Assembly (NCBI GenBank): GCA_963668605.1
Contig: OY764903.1
Location: 1,612,001-1,676,000, forward strand
Reading direction: 5' to 3'
DNA from: G963668605 sp963668605
GTDB lineage: Bacteria > Acidobacteriota > Terriglobia > Bryobacterales > Bryobacteraceae
DNA: 64,000 nt
Position numbers and translations under genes: made by a program. Positions 52,601 to 60,450 of the stretch are shown piece by piece (position 1 is the first letter of the stretch; every line of letters begins with the position of its first letter). A model generated the notes under the pieces. That model did not search any database and had not been told where the DNA came from. It saw nothing but the letters and a program-made list of their open reading frames with translations.

Positions 52601-52898
52601 CATCGACCGCTGGTTCGATACCGGCTTCGTCGTTCCGAGTGCGCCCGGCGTGATCAGCAACGCGGGCCGCAACCTCGTGCGCGCCCCCGGCAGAACCAAT
52701 CTCGACTTCATGATGGCGCGCAACTTCCCGATGCCTTGGGAACGCCACGAGATTCAGTTCCGCTTCGAATCGTTCAACTTTACGAATACGGCGAACTTCG
52801 GAGCGCCGAACGCGGCGGTGGGCACTCCGGCAGCCGGCAAGATTACGCAGGCGGCCGACCCGCGCCGCATTCAGTTCGCACTGAAGTACGTATTCTAG
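49602..52898 (+). CDS. Oar-type TonB-dependent receptor
   Basis: 1098 residues from the ATG at 49602 (AAAGGTG about 7 bases upstream; the frame opens 17 codons earlier without a signal). Signal peptide LIVAVCCSLLLAAALSAQ. Carboxypeptidase-regulatory-like domain (VQGAVTDPSKAVVPSATVT), then MPLNGRNYLQLAQFT, plug (PPVDAVAEFKVVTNNMSAEW), barrel, and the terminal KYVF. It is of a different subgroup than the paired receptors at 6647 and 15510: the junction reads NGRNYLQL, not NGRNPFML. It resembles the receptor at 55169 in this respect. The M49-like peptidase follows 60 bases later, so peptide-containing cargo is conceivable, but this is only context. Confidence 0.93.
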   Translation: MRNLIVAVCCSLLLAAALSAQNSGVQGAVTDPSKAVVPSATVTITNLETAVSSKAVTNEQGLYLFPLLSPGRYKVECLAAGFAPRQINELRLEVGQTARIDFELKTGTVVESIEVSASGILINSETSEVGQVIDSKRILEMPLNGRNYLQLAQFTAGAQPGGDIGTGARGRDEGQFSAVGLQMAQNNVLLDGNDNSSRTSGGPLGYEAQQVKPPVDAVAEFKVVTNNMSAEWGYRAGAKVLVSTKSGTNQFHGSAYEFLRNEKLDGTNFFANRSGATKPSYRQNQYGVTLGGPVIKNKTFFFGSYQGTRIRTGQSYISSVPSTDIVERGDFSKQPATRRNVFDPKTQTGTGTTAVRLPFANNVIPQTRWDPVVKNILGLYPKANIASAGENAPNNYYFGPSDSDDADQYDFRGDHNINDKHRFFARYSLRDQFRNQNGTLPYPAMGGQGQTVVLKGHNIASALSSSLSATLFNELRFGFSEFDTRFDIPFTENMNAKFGIKNAPGDSVGDGLDQGWTRFSPGGFAELGPRSFWPNVNNLANYSVADALVWQHGKHTLKFGGELRLSNVYRDAARNRRGNFAFNGNFTSEFPNNGTSRSNTGNGMADMLLGYVSGGTFGNNQGEDINNWYYGFFAQDDFKVTSRLTVNMGLRYEIFNKATFPNSAKQTVSRYLYEGVNVASQADEKFVYPTGDGDSGGTNDHNNWAPRLGIAYSLNSKTVLRTGAGLFYGEANSLSTENANFRSGPPKSADVAMQTTPETTTFFVQNGFPAFSTSVVQKGSTVYVFPDFRPTLYVAQWYFDVQHTLPWDTLLTVGYIGTKGSHLANIRNVNLPRTPDAVLASNTRLARPNFSNISLHSNDLNSNYESLTAKVEKRFSKGLTLLSSFAWAHSIDQGNEDLFDAGGGVATPWDMARERASSSLDRRFGFVLSSVYEIPLGKGRSYMTSGVANAIFGGWQIGGILSKYTGMPVPHTINVNNENLGGSVRGDFVRSPNLPSNERSIDRWFDTGFVVPSAPGVISNAGRNLVRAPGRTNLDFMMARNFPMPWERHEIQFRFESFNFTNTANFGAPNAAVGTPAAGKITQAADPRRIQFALKYVF

Positions 52899-52946
52899 GA
52901 TTCGGGTCCGAACCGGTTACAGCAGCGGCGCGCTGCGGAATTACGC

Positions 52947-52952
52947 CATAAT
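52947..52952 (+). promoter_or_regulatory. -10-like element directly before the peptidase gene
   Basis: CATAAT ends 6 bases before the ATG at 52959, and no Shine-Dalgarno is present. The spacing would suit a leaderless transcript that starts at the ATG. No -35 is recognised. Confidence 0.25.
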
Positions 52953-52958
52953 TTAGAC

Positions 52959-54692
52959 ATGAGCGCACTATTCCGCACCGCGCCGTTTCTCGTTCTGTCC
53001 GCCATTCTCATGGCTTCCGAAATCCCCACCCTCACCAAGCTCAAATCGATGATCGCGCGTTTCACGCCAGCGCCCTTAAAGGTCGACACCGCCTCGCTTT
53101 CGAGCGGCGACAAGCGCGCGCTGCTCAAGCTGATTCAAGCCGGACGCGTCGTGAACGACATCTTCATGGATCAGATCTGGAGCGCAAACGCCGCCACTTA
53201 CTCCAAACTGCAGCACGACCCCAGCAGCCTGGGGCGCGAGCGCATGCACTACTACTGGCTCGAAAAGAGCCCGTGGTCTTCGCTCGACGGCCACGCCGCG
53301 TTCCTGCCCGGGGTCCCGCCCAAGAAGCCGGCCGGCGCCAACTTCTATCCAGAGGACATGATCCGGCAGGAGTTCGAGGCTTGGGTCAAGACGCTCCCGA
53401 AGGCCAGCCGCGAACAGGCCGAAAGCTTCTTCACGGTGATCCGCCGCGATGCGGGCGGCAAACTCACGGTCGTCCCATACGGCACGGAGTACGGAGCCAA
53501 TTTGCAGAAAGCCGCCGGCTTCCTGCGGGATGCGGCGGCCGCCACCGACAACGAGTCGTTGAAGAAGTTCCTGTCGCTGCGGGCAGACGCGTTCCTATCC
53601 GGCGACTACTACGCGAGCGATCTGGCCTGGATGGATCTCGACGCTCCGCTCGACATCACGATCGGCCCGTACGAAACTTACAACGACGAACTGTTCGGCT
53701 ACAAAGCAGCGTTTGAAGCCTACATCACGCTGCGCGACGATGCTGAAACCGCCAAGCTGAAGTTCTTCGGCGACCACCTGCAAGAAGTGGAAAACAACCT
53801 TCCGATTGATCCGAAATACCGCAATCCAAAGCTCGGCGCGCTTTCGCCGATTCGGGTCGTAAACGAGATTTTATCTAGCGGCGACGCGGCGCATGGAGTG
53901 CGCACCGCGGCCTTCAACCTGCCCAACGACGAGCGTGTGATCCGCGAAAAGGGAAGCAAGCGCGTGATGCTCAAGAATGTGCAGGAAGCTAAGTTCAACC
54001 TGATTCTCACGCCCATCGCAAAACGAGTGCTCTCGCGGGAGGCGCAGGCCAACCTGAGTTTCGACGCGTTCTTCACGCACATTCTGGCGCATGAGCTGAC
54101 GCACGGCATCGGGCCGCACCAACTCACGATCGGCGGGCGCGCCTCCACGCCGCGCCAGGAGTTGAAGGAGCTTTACAGCACGATCGAAGAGGCCAAAGCC
54201 GACGTCTGCGGACTCTTCATGCTGCAATATCTGATGGACAAGGGCTTGCTGCGCAACTCGAGCCTCACGGAACAGAAGCTCTACACCACGTTTCTGGCCT
54301 CCAGCTTTCGCACGCTTCGTTTCGGACTCAACGAGGCGCACGGCAAAGGCATGGCCATCCAAGTGGCATATCTACTGGACAAAGGGGCGATCCGCGCGGG
54401 TTCCGGCGGCGCCTTCGAAGTCGACTACGCCAAGATGAAGGGCGCCGTGAGCGATCTCGCCCACGAGTTGTTGACCGTAGAAGCCACGGGAGATTACCCG
54501 GCGGCTAAGGCCATTCTGGAGCGCGCGATGAAGTTGCCTCCCGCATTCGAGACCGGGATCTCAAACCTGGCCAATTTACCCACCGACATCGAACCGGAAT
54601 ATGTAACCGCGACGGCGCTGGCGCGCGCAGGCGCTGCTGCTCCCGCAAAAACGGGCGTGAGCCGGAAAAAGAGCGTGTCGAAAAAACGCTGA
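52959..54692 (+). CDS. Dipeptidyl-peptidase-III-like (M49-related) zinc metallopeptidase
   Basis: 577 residues. Signal peptide FLVLSAILMAS. Zinc-site sequence HILAHELTHGIGPH gives HExxH at about residue 378, and TIEEAKADVCGL about 35 residues later supplies the third ligand in the EExxAD form of the M49/NUDIX-associated peptidase group. Classic dipeptidyl peptidases III have the hexapeptide HExxGH; this one has the five-residue form. Other features are DITIGPYETYNDELFGYKA and a C-terminal Lys/Ser-rich tail (SRKKSVSKKR). It probably removes dipeptides from peptides in the periplasm. It converges with the DUF2934 gene; only 6 bases separate the stops. Confidence 0.85.
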   Translation: MSALFRTAPFLVLSAILMASEIPTLTKLKSMIARFTPAPLKVDTASLSSGDKRALLKLIQAGRVVNDIFMDQIWSANAATYSKLQHDPSSLGRERMHYYWLEKSPWSSLDGHAAFLPGVPPKKPAGANFYPEDMIRQEFEAWVKTLPKASREQAESFFTVIRRDAGGKLTVVPYGTEYGANLQKAAGFLRDAAAATDNESLKKFLSLRADAFLSGDYYASDLAWMDLDAPLDITIGPYETYNDELFGYKAAFEAYITLRDDAETAKLKFFGDHLQEVENNLPIDPKYRNPKLGALSPIRVVNEILSSGDAAHGVRTAAFNLPNDERVIREKGSKRVMLKNVQEAKFNLILTPIAKRVLSREAQANLSFDAFFTHILAHELTHGIGPHQLTIGGRASTPRQELKELYSTIEEAKADVCGLFMLQYLMDKGLLRNSSLTEQKLYTTFLASSFRTLRFGLNEAHGKGMAIQVAYLLDKGAIRAGSGGAFEVDYAKMKGAVSDLAHELLTVEATGDYPAAKAILERAMKLPPAFETGISNLANLPTDIEPEYVTATALARAGAAAPAKTGVSRKKSVSKKR

Positions 54693-54698
54693 TCGGGA

Positions 54699-55055
54699 CT
54701 AACGGGCGGCGACGGCAAGCCGCGCTTTCAGCTCAGCCTCGGCGCGCAACCAGTCTTCTTCCTGATTGCCGCCCTGGCAGCCACGTTCCAACCAATAGGA
54801 ATAGGCCAGGCGCGCGATCGCTTCTGCGTCTGCGCTAACCGGGTGCGCCACGGCATCCGCAAGGTTGCTGATCGATGCGTTATTGGTCGCGTCGTTGCCG
54901 GCTTCCGCCTCGACTACCGGCTTGGATCGCTTCCTGGGAGTAGTTGCCGCCGCAGATGTGGAACGTGCCGTGTGGTGTTTCTTCGCGGTCGCTGCTGCGA
55001 CGGAATTCTCGGACGAAACAGTAGATGCACCTTCGGTGACTCGTTTTTTTGCCAT
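54699..55055 (-). CDS. DUF2934-domain protein
   Basis: 118 residues. The C-terminal third, AEAIARLAYSYWLERGCQGG followed by QEEDWLRAEAEL, is the DUF2934 helix pair common in Acidobacteriota and Proteobacteria. The first two-thirds are low-complexity and rich in Ala, Thr, Ser, Lys and Arg (AATAKKHHTARSTSAAATTP), suggestive of a flexible nucleic-acid- or envelope-binding linker. No signal peptide is present, so the protein is cytoplasmic. AAGGGA lies about 11 bases upstream of the ATG. It is divergent from the receptor at 55169 with 113 bases between starts. Function of the domain is unknown. Confidence 0.8.
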   Translation of the reverse strand: MAKKRVTEGASTVSSENSVAAATAKKHHTARSTSAAATTPRKRSKPVVEAEAGNDATNNASISNLADAVAHPVSADAEAIARLAYSYWLERGCQGGNQEEDWLRAEAELKARLAVAAR

Positions 55056-55154
55056 GCAAATAGATTCCCTTCGATTAACTACGTGGTTATTCTATTGTAC
55101 CATGCACGGAAATCTAGCGAAATCGCACAAAGTCCGCCGAGTGTGGCGGTGTGA

Positions 55155-55160
55155 TATAGT
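55155..55160 (+). promoter_or_regulatory. -10-like element directly before a receptor gene
   Basis: TATAGT ends 8 bases before the ATG at 55169 and there is no Shine-Dalgarno. As with the peptidase gene at 52959, a leaderless or nearly leaderless transcript is possible. No -35 is seen. Confidence 0.25.
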
Positions 55161-55168
55161 CTAGCGCT

Positions 55169-58100
55169 ATGAGGATCAGGGTTTCGTTGCTGTTTTTGTG
55201 CCTGGCCGCTGCACTCCAGGCGCAGACTTCTTCTGGCACCATTGAAGGCACGGTGCAGGATTCATCGGGCGCGATGGTGGTGGGCGCACAGGTTCGTCTG
55301 ATCGGCGCCGAGACCGGCGAGGTGGTGCGAGAGATTTCGACCAGCGCCGAGGGCGCTTTCGCCGCCCCGCTGATCCGTCCCATGACATACGTCGTGGAGG
55401 TTTCAGCAGCCGGATTTAAGAAACTGGTGCGCTCCGGCATCGTGCTGCGCGTGGACGACGTGCTCAACCTGCGGCTCTCGCTGGAGTTGGGCGCAGCCAG
55501 CGAATCCGTCACTGTCAGCGCCAGCGCCGAACTGCTGGAGCAGACCACCAACACCGTCGGCCAGGCTATCGACGAACGCACCATGCAGCAACTGCCCCTG
55601 AACGGACGCAACTACCTGCAACTCGGCAATCTCACGGCCGGCACGGTGCCCAATTCGCGCACGCGCGACCAGTCTTTCTCGGCCTACGGCAACCGTGGAT
55701 TGCAGAACGCCTTTCTGCTCGATGGTGCGCGCAACCAGAATTACCTGCGCGGCCTCGACAACCGCGCCCGCGACGCCATGCGGCCATCCCTCGAAGCGGT
55801 GGCCGAATTTAAGGTGCAAACCAGCAACTACTCGGCCGAGTACGGCGCTTCAGCCGGCGCCGTTGTGACCGTGGTAACCCGCTCTGGCACCAACGAATTG
55901 CATGGTTCGGCATTTGAATTCCTGCGCAACAGCGCCTTCGATGCCCGCGACTATTTCCTGCCGGCGTCAGCGACCAAACCGCTGTTCGTCGAGCACCAGT
56001 TCGGCGGCGCGGTGGGCGGGCGCATCATCCGCAATCGCGCATGGTGGCACACCGCCTACCAGCGTTCGCACATCAGCCAGGGCAGCACGGCAAGCGGCGT
56101 GGTGCCGCTGGCACAGGAGCGCGACGGCGTGTTCGGCGTGCAGATTTTCGATCCGCTCACAACCCGTCCCAATCCGGCGGGCACGGGGTCGATCCGCGAT
56201 CCCTTCGCCAACAACACCATTCCGGCGGCCCGTTTCGACAAGCTGGGCAAGAACCTCGTCAGCCGCTACCCCAATCCTAACCAGCCGGGCGGCATCAACT
56301 ATTTCAATAGTCCGCTGGGTGCCACGCGAACCCACAACGCCACCGTCCGCGGCGATATTCGTGTCAGCGACCGCGATACGGTCTTCGCACGCTGGTCCAT
56401 CGATCAGGCTGCGTTCAGTGCCCTGCCCCTGTTGCCTCTGGGTGCGCAGACCGGCGTGACGCGCGACGTCCCGGCGCGCAGCATCGGCCTCGGCTACACC
56501 CGCATCCTGTCCAATGCGATCGTGAATGAAGTGCGGTTTGCCTACAACAAAGTTGGACTGACGCAGGATGCCACGCAGCCGCTGGAGGATCTGATCCCCG
56601 GCGCGCTTGCCCCCACCACCAAATCCAGTATGCCCACGATCAATGTCAACGGATACGCCGGCATCGGCGCCCGGCCCGCCAACTTCGATAACGTGCCGGT
56701 GACGAAAAACTCCTACGTCTATAATTTCTCCGATAACTTGTCGATCGTCCACGGCAAGATGACCACTAAGTTTGGTTTCGACTTCCAGGAGATTTACGCC
56801 CCCACCTTCGCGACGCTCGACGGACGCGGCTCTTTTGGCTTCACCGGCGTGTTCACGCAGAACCCGCAGAAGCGCCCGGGAAGCGGCAGTTCAGTGGCCG
56901 ACCTGCTGCTCGGTATTCCCAACGCCATCACCGTCGGCACGCCTTCCGATGCCAACGAGCGCACCCGTAATTACTATTTCTACCTGCAGAATGACTGGAA
57001 CATTACACCACGCCTGACGCTCAACGCAGGCGTGCGCTATGAGATCACCAGCCCGTTCTGGGACGATAACGGCCGACTCGCCAACCTGGTCACCGACGGC
57101 GCGAGCCCGCTCTATGGCCAGTATGTAGTGGCCGGCGACTCACGCGTACCGCGAACCATCCAGTCCACCGACCATAATAACTTCGCGCCGCGCGTCGGCT
57201 TCGCCTGGAGAGCGCCGAAGTCGATGGTGGTCCGAGGCGGCGCCGGCATCTTCTACGCGCAAGACGAAGGGTTCGGCGTGAGCCAGCGCATGACCAACAA
57301 TCCACCGTTCGTCGGCTTCGGCGGCTACGCCATCGTCAGCGACCAGCTCAACATATCGAGCACCATTCCGCTGAGCGGGCAACTCCCGGCACGTCCGGCA
57401 CCTATCGACCCGGCGGCCTACAAGTTCGATCCCAAGGCGACTGCCCAAGTCCGCAGTTGGCCGCTGCGCTATACGATTCCTTACGTGGAGCAGTGGAATC
57501 TGAGCATACAGAAGGGACTGGCGAAGAACTTCGTGTGGGAAGTCGGATACGTGGGCAACCACGGCGTCAAGCTGTACGGCGCCTACGAAGGCAACCAACC
57601 AGCGCCCGCGGCAGGATCCGTGACCTCGCGGCGTCCTCTGCAATCCATTACGGCGGCCAGCATCCTGCGCGTGGAGCCGTGGGTCAACAGCAGCTATCAC
57701 GGCGTCACCACGAAACTGGAACGCCGCTTCTCCGCCGGGGTAAGCTTCCTCGGCGTGTATACGTTCGGCCGTGCGCTCGACATGCAAACCACCATCGATC
57801 TGTGCGACGGCTGTTCCAACTCGAGCGGCGCCGGCGCGATTGTGGATACGCGCAACCGGCGCCTCAACTACGGCCTCTCCGACTCGCACATGGCGCACCG
57901 CTTTGTGCTCAGCGGAATGTGGGAACTCCCGTTCGGCAAGGGGAAAAAGATGCTGGTACAGGGCGCGGGCGCGGCCATCGCCGGCGGCTGGGCGCTAAGC
58001 GGCATCACCACCCTATCGAGCGGCGTCCCTTCCACGCTCAACCTGAACTTCGACAACGCCAACACAGGCAACACCAACTGGCCGGATCGTATCGCCAGTG

Positions 58101-58423
58101 GCAAGCTTGAGAACCCAACGGTGAGCCGCTGGTTCGATACCTCGGCCTTCGTGTTCCCAGCGCAATATGTGCAAGGCAACGCAGGACGAAACATTGTGAT
58201 GGGTCCCGGAACGGTTTCCACCGACATCTCCTTGCAGCGCGGGTTCCGGCTGCCCATACGGGAGTCGTCGCGGCTTGAGTTCCGCGCGGAAGCCTTCAAC
58301 CTGTTCAACACTCCGCAACTCGGGCAGCCCGGCGTCGCGCTCGGCAACGCAGCTTTCGGAGTCATTGGTAGCACGTCGCGTCCCAGCCGGCAGGTCCAAC
58401 TGGGTTTGAAGCTTCTGTTCTGA
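55169..58423 (+). CDS. Oar-type TonB-dependent receptor
   Basis: 1084 residues. Signal peptide VSLLFLCLAAALQAQ at the very start. Carboxypeptidase-regulatory-like domain (IEGTVQDSSGAMVVGAQVRL), LPLNGRNYLQLGNLT, plug (PSLEAVAEFKVQTSNYSAEY), barrel, and final KLLF. The subgroup is the same as that of the receptor at 49602. A Cys pair in DLCDGCSNSSG lies in a predicted extracellular loop. It is divergent from the DUF2934 gene and has its own promoter region; nothing follows on the same strand before 58666, so it is a single-gene unit. Cargo unknown. Confidence 0.93.
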   Translation: MRIRVSLLFLCLAAALQAQTSSGTIEGTVQDSSGAMVVGAQVRLIGAETGEVVREISTSAEGAFAAPLIRPMTYVVEVSAAGFKKLVRSGIVLRVDDVLNLRLSLELGAASESVTVSASAELLEQTTNTVGQAIDERTMQQLPLNGRNYLQLGNLTAGTVPNSRTRDQSFSAYGNRGLQNAFLLDGARNQNYLRGLDNRARDAMRPSLEAVAEFKVQTSNYSAEYGASAGAVVTVVTRSGTNELHGSAFEFLRNSAFDARDYFLPASATKPLFVEHQFGGAVGGRIIRNRAWWHTAYQRSHISQGSTASGVVPLAQERDGVFGVQIFDPLTTRPNPAGTGSIRDPFANNTIPAARFDKLGKNLVSRYPNPNQPGGINYFNSPLGATRTHNATVRGDIRVSDRDTVFARWSIDQAAFSALPLLPLGAQTGVTRDVPARSIGLGYTRILSNAIVNEVRFAYNKVGLTQDATQPLEDLIPGALAPTTKSSMPTINVNGYAGIGARPANFDNVPVTKNSYVYNFSDNLSIVHGKMTTKFGFDFQEIYAPTFATLDGRGSFGFTGVFTQNPQKRPGSGSSVADLLLGIPNAITVGTPSDANERTRNYYFYLQNDWNITPRLTLNAGVRYEITSPFWDDNGRLANLVTDGASPLYGQYVVAGDSRVPRTIQSTDHNNFAPRVGFAWRAPKSMVVRGGAGIFYAQDEGFGVSQRMTNNPPFVGFGGYAIVSDQLNISSTIPLSGQLPARPAPIDPAAYKFDPKATAQVRSWPLRYTIPYVEQWNLSIQKGLAKNFVWEVGYVGNHGVKLYGAYEGNQPAPAAGSVTSRRPLQSITAASILRVEPWVNSSYHGVTTKLERRFSAGVSFLGVYTFGRALDMQTTIDLCDGCSNSSGAGAIVDTRNRRLNYGLSDSHMAHRFVLSGMWELPFGKGKKMLVQGAGAAIAGGWALSGITTLSSGVPSTLNLNFDNANTGNTNWPDRIASGKLENPTVSRWFDTSAFVFPAQYVQGNAGRNIVMGPGTVSTDISLQRGFRLPIRESSRLEFRAEAFNLFNTPQLGQPGVALGNAAFGVIGSTSRPSRQVQLGLKLLF

Positions 58424-58528
58424 CATGGAGCGACCATGCCAAACCCCACGAGGTCTGGCATGGATGCGGAATCGCGCTTGATCTGACCTCTGCATTCGGA
58501 ACACGACACCCGGCGCAGCGCCTCATAA

Positions 58529-58561
58529 CGGCGCCTGCAAACGGCGCCTGCAAACGGTGCC
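58529..58561. repeat. Short 13-base tandem repeat
   Basis: CGGCGCCTGCAAA occurs twice in direct succession (58529-58541, 58542-58554), followed by a partial third copy (CGGTGCC). A related direct repeat, GATGCGGAATCGC, occurs at about 58463 and 58652 nearby. No known element is recognised. Confidence 0.5.
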
Positions 58562-58665
58562 GGGAACGATAGTGACCGGAGGCTGCGATTTCGTTAGTGT
58601 TTGTCGAAGTTTCCGGAAGGGGTTGTTCCCCGCCTTGTCATGGACTGCATTGATGCGGAATCGCT

Positions 58666-58693
58666 GGGGAACACAGCGATAACTGTGTTTCCC
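58666..58693. terminator. Hairpin between convergent genes
   Basis: GGGGAACACAG and CTGTGTTTCCC (11-base arms, one G-T mismatch) around a 6-base loop. It lies just before the stop of the minus-strand small gene at 58703 and downstream of the plus-strand receptor. This suits a bidirectional terminator. Confidence 0.5.
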
Positions 58694-58702
58694 GTCTAAC
58701 GG

Positions 58703-58924
58703 CTAATTCTCGTGATGGGCTACGAGCTGTTCGAGAATCGAGGAACCAAGTTGCTGCAACTCACCGAACGCGTGCAGATAGCTTTGGAACTTCCGGTTCA
58801 GTTCGAGGGCCTCGGCAGGAGAGAGTTTCGCGCGGATCATCATGTCGCGCACATGGACGGGATGCGGCAGCACTGCCTCATCCTTAAGTTCCTCTAGAGC
58901 GGTGAGTGGATCGTAGTGGTACAT
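58703..58924 (-). CDS. Small cytoplasmic helical protein of unknown function
   Basis: 73 residues from the ATG at 58924. This start is preferred to the ATG at 58936 because GGAGG then lies 5 bases upstream. The chain is helical and acidic: YDPLTALEELKDEAVLPHPV, DMMIRAKLSPAEALELNRKF, QSYLHAFGELQQLGSSILEQ. No signal peptide, membrane segment or DNA-binding motif is evident. Two predicted helices could form a dimer. It is 29 bases downstream of nothing but the sulfatase stop at 58966 on the same strand (41-base gap), so it may be read from the sulfatase transcript. Function unknown. Confidence 0.6.
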   Translation of the reverse strand: MYHYDPLTALEELKDEAVLPHPVHVRDMMIRAKLSPAEALELNRKFQSYLHAFGELQQLGSSILEQLVAHHEN

Positions 58925-58965
58925 CGCAACCTCCATGCGTCACCATTATCTCAAATCCACCGGCC

Positions 58966-60438
58966 TCACCATTTCCAAAAGGCGCGTAAGCGCTGCTCCA
59001 TGTCCCGGCGAATTGCGGCATGCTCCGGCCGGTCGGCCACGTTTTCGCGCTCCACCCAGCCATCGTTCATCCGGTACAGCTCCGGCGGACGCGATTCGCT
59101 GAGCAGGAATTTCCACTCGCGTGTGCGCGCCATCGCGTACCGCTTTTCCGGCAGGCTGCTAGTTTCCTCCGCGAGCGAATGCAGTGGAATCTCGGGATCT
59201 TCCGAGGCTACCTTGTTCGTTTCGACAAGCTCGCGGGGAAGCTCTCCATAAGCGGCGGAAGTGAAGATGGCACGCCCGGCCTCCTCCGGTCCGGCACCGG
59301 CGAAAAATGGCTTGAGCGAGCGCCCGGGAAGCTCGGGGCGCGCCTTGCCGCCGGTCAAATCGAGCAGTGTGGGGAAGATGTCGATGCCTTGCGCCATCGT
59401 CTTCGACCGCCTCCCGCCCCTCATGCCCGGAACGCTCCAGATCATTGGGACGTGCAGCAGGCAATCGTAGAGGAACATGCCTTTGCGCACAAGGCGGTGC
59501 TGGCCCATGAAATCGCCATGATCGGATACGAAGACGACGATCGTGTTCTCGAGCAGCCCCTTGCCGCCGAGCGCGTTCATAATCCGCCCCACCTGATGGT
59601 CCACCATGCCTTCGATGGAGGCGAAGTAATAGCGCATGGTCTCGGTAAGGGCGGCGTCCTTGATGCGGTCTGACTTCATGGCGCGGTGGAAGTCTTCCAG
59701 GCGTCCGCTCAACGACGAGGGAGCGACAAAGGGCGGAATCTCCATCTGATCGGAGTGGTACTGAGAGGTGTACTCGGGCGGCGCCATGTACGGCGGATGC
59801 GGATCGAAATAGCTCACGGTGAGAAAGAAGGGATTGCCGTCTCTAGCTCCATCAATGAACTCCAGCGCGTCCGCCGTATTCAGCCAGGCGTGGCATTCCT
59901 CCGCGGGCCAGTACGTATCGGAGTGCCATTCGGGCGGAACGAAACGGTTGTACTTGCGGAAAGGCTCGCGATCGCGCAGGCGGGCCATGTCGACCGATTT
60001 GAAAACCGAGGCATCGTAAGTGTGATTCTTGCCGACGTATCCCGTGCGGTATCCACGCTGCTTGAAATAGTCGAGCATCGTCCCAGCCAGTGGCATGGGC
60101 TTCCCGTCGTGGTTGGTTAGCGACCGATGCTGGTGCGGGTAGAGCCCGGAGAACATCGACTTTCGCGACGGCAGGCACACGGGATTGTTGGAAAAGCAGT
60201 GGTCAAAGGAGACGCCACTCCCCGCCAAGCGGTCCAGATTCGGTGTGCGTGCGCACGGACTACCCATGAACGTGAGGGCGTCGCCGCGCATCTGGTCGCA
60301 GATCACGAAGACCACATTAGGCGGCTTGCCGGCCGCCTGGCCGCGCATCACGAGCGGCGCGGCGCCGCCCAGGAACCCACCCAATATCTGACGCCGTGTC
60401 TGCCGCGCCGAGCTGCCGCACTGATGGCTGTGGATCAC
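58966..60438 (-). CDS. Sulfatase (formylglycine type)
   Basis: 490 residues with a GTG start at 60438 and GAGG 4-7 bases upstream (AAGGAAGAGG). N-terminus QTRRQILGGFLGGAAPLV is a twin-arginine signal. Metal-binding FVICDQMRGD (Asp48) and the formylglycine motif CLPSR with Cys88; then YVGKNHT, the metal site VFVSDHGDFMG, and the C-terminal REWKFLLSE. It is not a close copy of the sulfatase at 12496 (CAPSR, DDLGY), so it probably targets a different sulfate ester. It starts 12 bases after the receptor stop at 60451 on the same strand, so receptor and sulfatase are very likely one operon. Confidence 0.93.
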   Translation of the reverse strand: MIHSHQCGSSARQTRRQILGGFLGGAAPLVMRGQAAGKPPNVVFVICDQMRGDALTFMGSPCARTPNLDRLAGSGVSFDHCFSNNPVCLPSRKSMFSGLYPHQHRSLTNHDGKPMPLAGTMLDYFKQRGYRTGYVGKNHTYDASVFKSVDMARLRDREPFRKYNRFVPPEWHSDTYWPAEECHAWLNTADALEFIDGARDGNPFFLTVSYFDPHPPYMAPPEYTSQYHSDQMEIPPFVAPSSLSGRLEDFHRAMKSDRIKDAALTETMRYYFASIEGMVDHQVGRIMNALGGKGLLENTIVVFVSDHGDFMGQHRLVRKGMFLYDCLLHVPMIWSVPGMRGGRRSKTMAQGIDIFPTLLDLTGGKARPELPGRSLKPFFAGAGPEEAGRAIFTSAAYGELPRELVETNKVASEDPEIPLHSLAEETSSLPEKRYAMARTREWKFLLSESRPPELYRMNDGWVERENVADRPEHAAIRRDMEQRLRAFWKW

Positions 60439-60450
60439 TTTTCCTCTTCC

